Part shown: piece by piece, positions 9,357 through 16,500 of the stretch
Numbering within the stretch: the first letter of the stretch is position 1
How the letters are laid out: the number at the start of each line of letters is the position of its first letter
Origin: Amoeboradix gromovi
Lineage: Eukaryota; Sanchytriomycota; Sanchytriomycetes; Sanchytriales; Sanchytriaceae
Assembly: GCA_018985225.1 (NCBI GenBank)
Contig: JADGIF010000144.1
Span: forward strand, 1 to 17,563
Direction: 5' to 3'
DNA: 17,563 nucleotides
Position numbers and translations under genes: made by a program
The notes under the pieces: model-generated
Told to the model about the DNA's origin: nothing
What the model saw: only the letters and a program-made list of their open reading frames with translations
Database searches by the model: none

Positions 9357-9656
9357 ATGATACCTGGTTTGAATGTAGATGCGGAGCGCAAGCCATTCGA
9401 ACATTTCAATTTCCCCGAGGAATTGGCAACAGTGGATACTAACAATTGGAAATTCACTTATAGCACCAACGATTTGAAAATAGTGCAATTTACTAATGTT
9501 CCACAGTTCACAAAGGATCAAGATGAGTTGATTCGAAAATTTGCAAAAGAATCTCATCCTAAGACAACAAAAGACTGGGAGAAACTATCTAAATCGATAA
9601 ATAAGACAGCCGTAGCTTGTAGATTTAGGTATTATGGTCCACTGAATGGTAAATAA
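9357..9656 (+). CDS. Short Myb/SANT-like domain protein
   Basis: 99 residues. The C-terminal half (~50-95: QFTKDQDELIRKFAKES, then DWEKLSKSI, then ACRFRYYGPL) fits one Myb/SANT-like helix-turn-helix repeat, with the usual W..L and CRFRY spacing. Such domains bind DNA or histone tails. The N-terminal half (FEHFNFPEELATVD) is not recognised. AATAAA (9652-9657) overlaps the stop codon, exactly as in the recognised genes here, which supports a real transcript end. The frame is open upstream to 9318, so ATG 9357 is a choice, and a missing 5' exon or a truncated gene is possible. Its end is followed closely by the opposite-strand Fanzor relic. Confidence 0.5.
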   Translation: MIPGLNVDAERKPFEHFNFPEELATVDTNNWKFTYSTNDLKIVQFTNVPQFTKDQDELIRKFAKESHPKTTKDWEKLSKSINKTAVACRFRYYGPLNGK

Positions 9657-9783
9657 ATGTGATTAACACGATCAAAGCAGTCTTTGAACATAATAGAATT
9701 CTGAACATAAAGGTTGTGACTAATAACCTGGTTTACAAGAACACCGCAGGGAAACCGTTGATGCCTACGCTCCACATCTTTAG

Positions 9784-10020
9784 GCGGGATTAAATAGAGG
9801 TGCATGTACTTCAAGTATATGTTCATTGCCGCCACGCGATCTCTATCTGGATCCAAAAGACAGTTTCTATATGTGGATATATCCAAGTTCTTTTCTTTCT
9901 AGCGCCACACCTTGTACACGTTTGACTCGTAAATGCTTCTTTAGAGCTCACTGATGTCTTTCTCTTTTCTTTAAACGATGACTTTGTTTCTAGACCATTT
10001 ATGAATATAGAAGACTGCAT
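9784..10020 (-). pseudogene. Decayed Fanzor/TnpB-like gene, C-terminal piece (relic C)
   Basis: One minus-strand frame (up to 10020) has KEAFTSQTCTRCGARKK, the first zinc-ribbon half preceded by the family's TSQ/TSK signature. A second frame (from 9886) has YRNCLLDPDRDRVAAMNIYL, the second half plus the RuvC-III DRDxxAAxNI motif, then KYMHLYLIPP. A frameshift at about 9880 separates them. The order and spacing are those of TnpB/Fanzor C termini. The upstream part (>10020 on this strand) is no longer recognisable. DNA similarity to relic A (38/50 over the best block) and the shared AAxNxxLxYM..Y.IP tail show they are one family. Confidence 0.7.
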
Positions 10021-10369
10021 TTTACATCGCCTGGTGATGTCTTTATGTACGACATATTCTGGCTGTGATTATTTTGAGCCATCTGCAACAGATGAAAAGA
10101 AGACTATCGAGTTTATGCAGTTATAACACTCCAGAGAGATAGCTAATTGAGCTAAATAGCTAATGTAATCACGATAAATGGTTTATGGAATTAAAATCTA
10201 GAGTTGTAACACCTGTGAAGAGCTTGAATGGTAGAAGTCATTACGCAGTAATTCCTTTGAGACTCACATTTTCCGCATTGATAGAAACTACTATCTGTGT
10301 TACAGATTCATATCTGATTGTATTTCTCAAATTTTATCATAATAAATTCTTTTCTAGGAGCTCAAACTC
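10021..10369. other. Non-coding stretch before the F-box gene
   Basis: No supported gene. A short TAGCTAAT-rich stretch lies at about 10139-10166. The last part must contain the F-box gene promoter. TTTTCTAG (10350-10357) directly upstream of the in-frame GAG CTC AAA CTC ATG could be an acceptor for an upstream exon, but I found no convincing partner exon. Confidence 0.3.
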
Positions 10370-11185
10370 ATGGCAAATATTGCGGAAGAAGTAGAAGATG
10401 TGTGGGTATTCATATGCCAATACTTAGAAGTAGAAGACAAAATGAAACTGAGACTGAATCGATTTCTTGATCGAGTTATAAAATCTCCAACATTATGGAT
10501 GGTGTTGAATTTAGAAAATTCAAAAATATCCAACACTCTTATATTCCAAAATTCAATCAGAAGTTTGAAGTTCATCGAAATTAAAGATTGTAAACTGCTA
10601 AATGGTTCCGATATTATTGGAATGATAAACCATCAAAAGTTGCTAAAATTTCTTCACTTGCATTTGTTTTATGGCTTAAATGACTGTGGATCTCCAGATT
10701 TGAACTTGAATCTTAACACGCTTAAGTTGATTAACTGCGGTTTAAATGATAACGGAGTCCAGAATTGGATAGATTGCTTTCCCAGCCTTAAAGAATTAGA
10801 TTTGAGTAATAATTTACAGCTTGAAGGGAATTTCGAGATAAGCCACACTAATCTTAGTTTGCTAAACCTTTCATGCTCTAACATTGGTTCGCCTTTCATC
10901 CTAAAATTGCCAAATAGCATTTCAATTTTAATTTTGTCGCAATGCTATAAGCTGGATGAAATGGCTTTTGAATACTTTCGAAACAACAGGAGTTTGGTTT
11001 CTTTAGATATATCTTTAAATCTACAGTTGAATTTGTTCGTAGTGCATTTAAGTCATCACCATTCTCTTCGTAATTTGAATCTTCGAGGCATTAAGAATAT
11101 TCCGACAGCGCACTTGAATAGAATTTTAGATACCAACTCTCTTGATCAGTTATTAGATCCTTTAGGTCAATGGCAATACAGATAG
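10370..11185 (+). CDS. F-box / leucine-rich repeat protein
   Basis: 271 residues. The N-terminal ~45 residues (EDVWVFICQYLEVEDKMKLRL, then SPTLWMVLNLEN) fit a degenerate F-box: the I..YL core, a run of Leu, then LW..L.L. Residues ~60-260 are a series of LRRs with L..L.L..C.L or LDLSNN-type units (LNTLKLINCGLND, LKELDLSNNLQL, LSLLNLSCSNIG, LVSLDISLNLQL, LRNLNLRGIKNI), resembling AMN1/SKP2-type receptors. The expected role is substrate recognition in an SCF ubiquitin ligase, inferred from architecture only. The start is the first ATG after an in-frame TAG. Right after the TAG stop comes AGTAAA (11186-11191), a variant of the polyadenylation hexamer. The gene sits alone among element debris, so recent lineage-specific expansion is possible. 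Confidence 0.75.
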   Translation: MANIAEEVEDVWVFICQYLEVEDKMKLRLNRFLDRVIKSPTLWMVLNLENSKISNTLIFQNSIRSLKFIEIKDCKLLNGSDIIGMINHQKLLKFLHLHLFYGLNDCGSPDLNLNLNTLKLINCGLNDNGVQNWIDCFPSLKELDLSNNLQLEGNFEISHTNLSLLNLSCSNIGSPFILKLPNSISILILSQCYKLDEMAFEYFRNNRSLVSLDISLNLQLNLFVVHLSHHHSLRNLNLRGIKNIPTAHLNRILDTNSLDQLLDPLGQWQYR

Positions 11186-12119
11186 AGTAAATCAATGATT
11201 ACCAGTACGTGAGTTGCTCCATAAAAACTAGCGCAACTTAAAAAACTACTCTTGGTGCTAGAACTGGTGAAATAGACCCAAATCCTATTTGATAATCTGC
11301 GTAATGGGAGAAAGAGTTCTACAATCAGTTCATCTCTGCCACTCGGGTACTTCACTGTTTTTAGGCAGAACATCTGTGACTTAGATTGTTGTAAAACGAT
11401 TCACACCCAGTGCTCCACTACATTACAACGGGTACATTAGATTAGCCTTGGATCTCTATAGTATCACTTAGTGCTAACATATGTGCCGTCACGTCTATGG
11501 CAGCAGAAGCACTCTTTTGATACTTCGAACTGGGGAATATGCAGAGATGATGTCTCATTAGCAATGGGTTCCCTAGTTTCCGGTTCCTTCTACTGTAATA
11601 GTCCTTTCTAGTATGCTTATAACCGCTGTAGCCACAGTAAATCAATTGTATTGTTATTTTTGCTCTCTCATATCTTGCCTTAACGCTTTATCTGTAATCG
11701 TAATTGATAATTTGATACTCTAAGCAGATGCCTTGCCCATTGCAGACTCCCATCAGTTCTTCATACAGCTAGTCTTCGGCTATTTTAACAAAGTCTGAGA
11801 GCCTACAATTATCAAGCAAATGTCATTTATTAATTTTTTATATCAAGACTATCAATATGGCTCAGCCATTTGAGAGTAACAAAAGGCATTCTAGTCGATG
11901 ACGCTTTACATGCAAAATTAGAGACTATCCGAAATGAGTTCGCTATCAATAAGTAATACAGAGTTGTTCTAACCAATAAGACTCCAAGAATAATTTTTAA
12001 TTGCGATTGGTCAAGGCATTTTTTGTCTCCAAACCATCTTTGAAAGTTCAAATTACAGGATTTATAGAGACACCGCTTCAGCCGTTTTCAAATCTTTTAA
12101 TTTACTCTCGTTTTTAAAC
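11186..12119. other. Element debris without an intact gene
   Basis: This stretch begins just before the 77-bp repeat (11215-11291). A minus-strand frame across it (11373-11167) and another at 11645-11442 are open but unrecognised. The latter starts YCGYSGYKHTRKDYYSRRN, which looks like an eroded CCHC-type zinc knuckle (C...G...H....C with cysteines lost) of a mobile-element protein. The remainder to 12119 is stop-rich. I consider it transposon remains; no family can be named. Confidence 0.35.
11215..11291. repeat. 77-bp direct repeat, copy 1
   Basis: Identical over all 77 bases to 17487-17563, in the same orientation. Similarity starts abruptly at TGCTCC (the base before, T versus A, differs), so 11215 may be an element end. 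Copy 2 is cut by the window end, so the true repeat may be longer than 77 bp. Confidence 0.95.
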
Positions 12120-12567
12120 ATGCTTTCTCATCTTTTTTCTTTGAATACTTTTCACCATTTAAACCATACTTGCATCGATGACCCTGGGTCAATAACTCAT
12201 TACATATCATGTACTGTATCCACAAAACAAATTCCACGTCTTTTGATTGCTTTAGTAATTTTTGACTTCGTTTTGCTCAGCGTCTCAAGAATTTTTCCCT
12301 AATTTTTGGAATACTGACATAACAACAAGCATTCTTGAGTCTACCACCATTTTTGACTTCTTTAGGAAACATATTATGTGTCATAATAAACAGCTAGTCC
12401 ATCTTGAATCACTTGATGATTTTGCAGATAGATATCATGGCTTAAAAATATCCAAACATGGCACAAATATCAAAAATCCATCAGTATCTATAGACATGAC
12501 ATTCTTGGATGGAATTTCAGATTCAAGGAGTATTCCTAGTCTGACTAATTACTGCAATATCTGTTAA
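12120..12567 (+). other. Unassigned overlapping ORF fragments
   Basis: Two plus-strand frames, 12120-12302 (60 residues) and 12259-12567 (about 100 residues, no ATG at its start), overlap. The second has a coding-like composition (LVHLESLDDFADRYHGLKIS) but no recognised domain. I could not join them with a 19-20-nt intron. They may be parts of one decayed or multi-exon gene, possibly with the ORF at 12687. Confidence 0.2.
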
Positions 12568-12686
12568 TATTAGTAATACGACATGTAATGAATCCAAATT
12601 TGGTTCCACTCTTGGGACATCTGCGCGACAGAATGATGTTTTACCATCAAAACGAATAGGAGAGACGTACATGCAAAAATGGAGAC

Positions 12687-13031
12687 ATGCATGCAGCTAA
12701 CACAGAGTTATCTGGACACATTTTGAATCTTAAACTTATACGGATACTTAACATTTGGGTGAAAATTCACATATCCACCCAATTATCAAGGGAGATATTT
12801 GACACTTTTAAATTTCATATGCAACGAAATAGTACCAATAGTGGAAGAGCTAAGGTTGAGCAATTGGTAGAATGCGAGTACGTTCCAACATTAGTGTACT
12901 ATTCAGATGGAAGTATAGCAGTTCAACACCCCATAGTCTACAGTTTAATGCTTCCACTATTTCCAAATAGCCAAGACACATCTGATTTCGATGACCCGTC
13001 ATTGAAATCTATTGGCTTAGATGGCAAATAA
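12687..13031 (+). CDS. Hypothetical ORF, possibly a gene fragment
   Basis: 114 residues, no recognised domain. It contains an acidic end (SQDTSDFDDPSLKSIG) and a segment with alternating hydrophobics (VPTLVYYSDGSIAVQHPIVYSL). The frame is open upstream to 12660, where it is preceded by TAG (12657-12659) that could be an acceptor. A GT at 12638 would make a 22-nt intron and connect to a frame open from 12545, but the motif lacks the A at -6 seen in the good introns. There is no AATAAA at its stop, unlike most genes here. It may belong to the same decayed locus as the PHD relic downstream. Confidence 0.3.
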   Translation: MHAANTELSGHILNLKLIRILNIWVKIHISTQLSREIFDTFKFHMQRNSTNSGRAKVEQLVECEYVPTLVYYSDGSIAVQHPIVYSLMLPLFPNSQDTSDFDDPSLKSIGLDGK

Positions 13032-13310
13032 TGTATATAATTTGTATATTGAGATACTTATTTTTCCAATCCGCGTTTGGATAACATTGAGGTTTTCAAA
13101 AATGTCATCAACTTCAAATATAGAGAAGAGTAAGTTGAGGATAGATATGGTAACGTTATGGGCAGATCAACATTTAAAAACGCAAATTCGTAAAGTTTAA
13201 AAATAAATATATGAACTCGACTCAACTACAAATTGTAAAACACTAAAGCTAGTAGAATGGTAAATTTAACTACTTATCTTAAATTACTACAAATATTTTA
13301 ATATTTTGAA
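13032..13310. other. Non-coding stretch
   Basis: A+T-rich, with stops in all frames and no recognisable motif. Confidence 0.4.
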
Positions 13311-13720
13311 TGGCATCATGAAGCCACTTGCGACACTTGCACTTCTGGTGGAACAGAAGTAACAGAGTTTGGCTCCAATTGATTGCTATTACATTCTCGA
13401 TGCAATAATACTACAATTTCACTGCATGAGCAGTAGTTTGAGATCAAATACTTAGGGGCATGGATGCCATATCACACACGTGGAGTGTAATCAATGTCTT
13501 TTGATAACAACAAATCTGTAGAACTCCAATGCCCCTAATGTCTGGAGGAACCAAGCTCGCAACATGTGTGTGCTGATATCACAGAGTTTTTGAACCTCTA
13601 CGTACATGTAGACTTAAAAGGAGAAAACAATATGGTAAACTAAACCCTCTTGAATTCTGCGATTTTTCTGTAGACTCTTATGATCAAGCGCTTGAAAGTG
13701 ATAAACGTATGTTGTTTTAA
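13311..13720 (+). pseudogene. Decayed PHD-finger protein gene
   Basis: A single plus-strand frame (13311-13643) contains a PHD-like pattern broken by four stops. It reads TCDTCTSGG, then FGSN-stop-LLLHSRCN, then ISLHEQ-stop-FEIKYLGAW, then QCP-stop-CLEEP and QHVCADITEF. Compared with the C4HC3 PHD of BRPF/Jade-type proteins (CxxC, N.LLxCxxCN, VHxxCYxI..L..W), the spacing fits. One cysteine has become His and another a stop. The second block resembles the following CPxC...HVCA part of an extended PHD. Another frame (13577-13720) continues with RRKQYGKLNPLEFCDFSVD, suggesting a frameshift near 13620. This is homology by eye only, but four stops in one otherwise domain-like frame point to a pseudogene. 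Confidence 0.45.
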
Positions 13721-13754
13721 ACTGAGTATTCTGTAACACATTCTTTTATAGTAG

Positions 13755-15012
13755 ATGTTAATCAGTTTCGTTTACATTTACTTACTAACTCTAGCAGTAT
13801 CCTTAGAGAGTTATAACATACCAATTATTTTTATTAAAAAGAGCTCAAAGTCTTCAAAATGGAGAGATATTGCTTATGAAATAACAGGAGATGATTTTAG
13901 ACCACATAAGACCTGTTTAAAGCCAGACTACCATAAGAGATATAGATCTATCGCAAAACGAAAACTTTTCTTGGCTTTAAATGTACACAATAACGAGGAA
14001 ATATTACCTCAAATGCTAGGAAATATTATTGAACTAATATCGTATGTCTCTCCGAAAAACATTTTTTTGTCTATATTTGAGTCCGGAAGCAGTGACCAAA
14101 CTAAAGATATCATGGACAAATTTATAAAAATGATTGAGCCTATGGATATTGATTTTGAAATTATATCTAGCCCAATTGAAAGAACTTCCCAAATGAATCG
14201 AATCGAGTACCTCGTCTATATTAGAAACCTGGCATTGGAACCTTTGTTTAAGCAAATTGAAGTATTAGAATCAAATTCGCAATTTGCAGACCCTCACATA
14301 GACTACGATGCCGTTGTCTTCTTAAACGATGTTTATTATTGTATCAATGACCTGATTGAACTGCTATACCAGCAAGCATTGAACGATGCCCACATTGTTA
14401 CTGGTATGGACTATGACGCACCAGGAAATGGATTACCTAGGTTCTATGACACTTGGGTTGCACACACAACTAGCGGGAAAGCAGTCAACAAGTCGCACAT
14501 GGACAGAGATATTTCGGATGACAGTGAGACTAATGATCGAATTATGAAAGGGCTCCCTGTGCAAATGGGATGTTTATGGAATGGAATGGCAGTCATGTCA
14601 ATAAAACCATTTAAAAGAGGTATTAGATTTAGAAGGGGTAATAACATTGCACCCAATTTAAAGGCACCTGGAGAATGTGCTGGCTCAGAGTGTAGCACGT
14701 TATGCCTAGATTTCTTAAAATTTGGGTTTTCTAAAATTCTTATGGTTCCTAGAGTTAAGGTAAAACTGACTGATTTAGGTAGCATATGAATCTGGAGTTT
14801 ATTCAAAGCTAAAAGAAGAAAACAATGAATTTAAAGTAGCATACCCACCAAATAGAATACGAAATCCCATGGAAGATAAAATGATTGCCAAGTGGGCTGA
14901 CCCACCTAAGCAGTTTCTTTGTATTCCTTATTTTGATGGACAGCGAGGTAGAGATCCTTCAATTGGAATGCAATACATGGAGCCTGTCATATATGAAGAA
15001 GACTATGCTTGA
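13755..15012 (+). CDS. GT69 alpha-mannosyltransferase (CAP59 / CMT1 family), two exons
   Basis: Exons 13755-14759 and 14779-15012 give 412 residues. This fungal family includes Cryptococcus CMT1 (alpha-1,3-mannosyltransferase) and the capsule protein CAP59, acting in the secretory pathway. A hydrophobic N terminus (~1-16) serves as signal anchor or signal peptide. The family landmarks are in order: LFLALNVHNNEEILP (~71-85), IFLSIFESGSSDQT (~103-116), YLVYIRNLALEPL (~152-164), AVVFLNDVYYCINDLIELL (~186-204, the likely metal-binding region), FYDTWVA (~230-236), GCLWNGMAVM (~272-281) and GECAGSECSTLCLDF (~306-320). Splicing turns an aberrant ending into VPRVKVAYESGVYSK, the expected family continuation. 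A DExD-like capsule role should not be assumed; the substrate is unknown. AATAAA (15014-15019) follows the TGA by 1 nt. It is convergent with cyclin Y, 47 bp apart. Confidence 0.95.
14760..14778 (+). other. Ultrashort intron, 19 nt (GT69 gene)
   Basis: GTAAAACTGACTGATTTAG. Phase 0, between AAG and GTA. Read through, the protein ends 10 codons later at TGA 14787-14789. Spliced, it continues for 77 codons through the conserved VPRVKVAYE. It contains CTGAC and an overlapping ACTGAT directly before TTAG. Confidence 0.95.
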
Positions 15013-15059
15013 TAATAAACCTTAATGTAAAAAATGAATTTCACTTTACTTAAATATAG

Positions 15060-16360
15060 CTACATGATGACAGCTGGTATTATTTTAGGCTCAAACAGAC
15101 TGTCGCTCTTAGCTTTAACAAACTTATCCCATTTCCTCTCCAAAACCACACTTTGAGAGTCAATCCAGGTATCGTCATCATTCGGTGCTTCTAAGGTAGG
15201 CTCAGCTAAAGAACCAGCGCGTGTTTTTCTAGCTGCTCTTTCTCTTAAATCGTGTTCGTACATATTCATCATTTGTTCAAAGTTGACTACAGTTTTTGGG
15301 GCCATTCTGTCTTTCAAATAATCATAATAAGTAGATGACAAAATTTCCTTTCTATTAGCGTCTCTTAAAGAGACTGGTATAGCACCAAATGATCTTTTGC
15401 CTTGCTCTTCGGCATCCTCTTTTGAGAGCTCGAAAAAAGTTTGAGCAAACACAGAAGGTCTTACTGTTATATCATAGTTAAGACTTGAAAACATAAAGAC
15501 TTCTAACCTTGATCTATATAAATAAGTATTTACAGGTCGTTAACATCCAAATTTGGAAACAGTTGACAAAAGTCCACATTCCAAACTGCTTGATCTTCCC
15601 ATACCTTTGAAGTCATAATTGCAGTTCCGAGTAGCCACCTAGCCCAGTTGCTAGAAGAAAAAGTAATATTGCAATGGAATATTGTCCGCTCTAAGTATAT
15701 AAAAAAAATGATTGCAGCCTCGGCTGACAGTTGAGAACTTAAAAATAAGGGCAAAAGGAATTTCTCAATTTGGCTTACTGAGGGGATAGAATTAGGGATA
15801 GAATATACTATGTTTTTGTCTAATGGGTATATCGCTTCATCTAAAATTTGACTAAGATTAGGTTTTTTGATTTTATCGTTTGCCCTCAATATATCTACAA
15901 TTCTAATAGATATTTGCCTGATGGAGTTTGGAATAGAGCCTTTATAGAGAGTGTACTGAAGAAACATAGTAGAGGTCGAGTTACACTTTCTTAGTCTCTT
16001 CTTGTGATGAGCCGTATGAAGAGCAATTCTTAGAGTTTCCATGTCTGATGGAACAGCCACCTTTTCTTCTTTTTGCTTTTGCATTAATGTCGGAGTTGTG
16101 GGGACTGTTGGGGCATTTATATCGTAGTTTTCGGAGAATACATGAAGTCTCTTAACTTTCGTTTCGCTATCAGAAGTAATAACAGGTGTTGGTGACAGCC
16201 CATCGTCTAACAAAGGTGTAGACGACAAAGGTGGAGTTGCAGCAATTTTGTTATGACTTCCCAGAAACGTTGTTTTGATTGATAAGCTTGATTTTCTTCT
16301 GGTATGAATTCCAAGGAACATTCTGTCTCTCTCATTTATATTTGAGATATAGTTTCCCAT
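15060..16360 (-). CDS. CCNY: Cyclin Y (CCNY) homologue, two exons
   Basis: Exon 1 16360-15534 and exon 2 15513-15060 give 426 residues. Cyclin Y binds PFTAIRE-type CDKs (CDK14/16 in animals) and brings them to membranes. The N terminus MGNYISN is an N-myristoylation-type signal, as in animal cyclin Y (Gly2, Ser6). Then come a long Ser/Thr/Pro-rich region (~23-105), TLYKGSIPNSIRQI (~137-150) and the cyclin box (~165-300) with IYLERTIFHCNI, NWARWLLGTAIMTSKVWED and QAVWNVDFCQLFPNLDVNDL. The last is the hallmark of cyclin Y. Unspliced, the frame stops within the cyclin box. Exon 2 supplies the missing helix (RLEVFMFSSLNYDITVRPSV) and a tail with DLRERAARKTRAGSLAEP, which parallels the RSARKRSASADNL segment of animal cyclin Y. 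AGTAAA lies 9 nt past the stop. It is divergent from the pseudokinase, 140 bp apart. Confidence 0.95.
15514..15533 (-). other. Ultrashort intron, 20 nt (cyclin Y gene)
   Basis: GTAAATACTTATTTATATAG on the minus strand. Phase 2: CT|A makes Leu in VNDLSRLEV, restoring the cyclin box. Retention gives an immediate TAA formed by the donor itself (CTG TAA). Its branch-like motif is TTTAT followed by ATAG, the weakest of the four, but the protein evidence is very strong. Confidence 0.95.
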
Positions 16361-16500
16361 TTGGAGATTTGGTTCTTTGTTTCTCTTTAAACAATTTTAG
16401 CCTACCAATCAAATAAAAATTGGCTTGGAACATTCGATTTGAAGAAACGGATTCACGCAAACACTTAACTTCAAAATAATTATACTCGTCACACGTCACG
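16361..16500. promoter_or_regulatory. Shared divergent promoter region (cyclin Y / pseudokinase)
   Basis: 140 bp between the two ATGs must hold both promoters. TCACACGTCACG lies directly before ATG 16501 and contains an ACGTCA (CRE/ATF-like) core at 16493-16498. The motif match is by eye and short. No TATA box is obvious. Confidence 0.4.

Noticed and set aside
10185-10394. 69-residue plus-strand ORF before the F-box gene
   Set aside because: It overlaps the F-box start in another frame, has no recognisable domain and no gene-end signal.
13452-13538. 10-bp inverted repeat TTAGGGGCAT / ATGCCCCTAA
   Set aside because: The arms are short and 67 bp apart, inside the PHD relic; chance is plausible and no flanking duplication was seen.
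14444-14806. Minus-strand ORF of 120 residues
   Set aside because: Antisense to conserved GT69 sequence, including its intron; no domain.
15060-15494. Separate 144-residue protein with its own ATG
   Set aside because: A 20-nt intron joins it to the cyclin box of cyclin Y, and its sequence continues that family to the C terminus.
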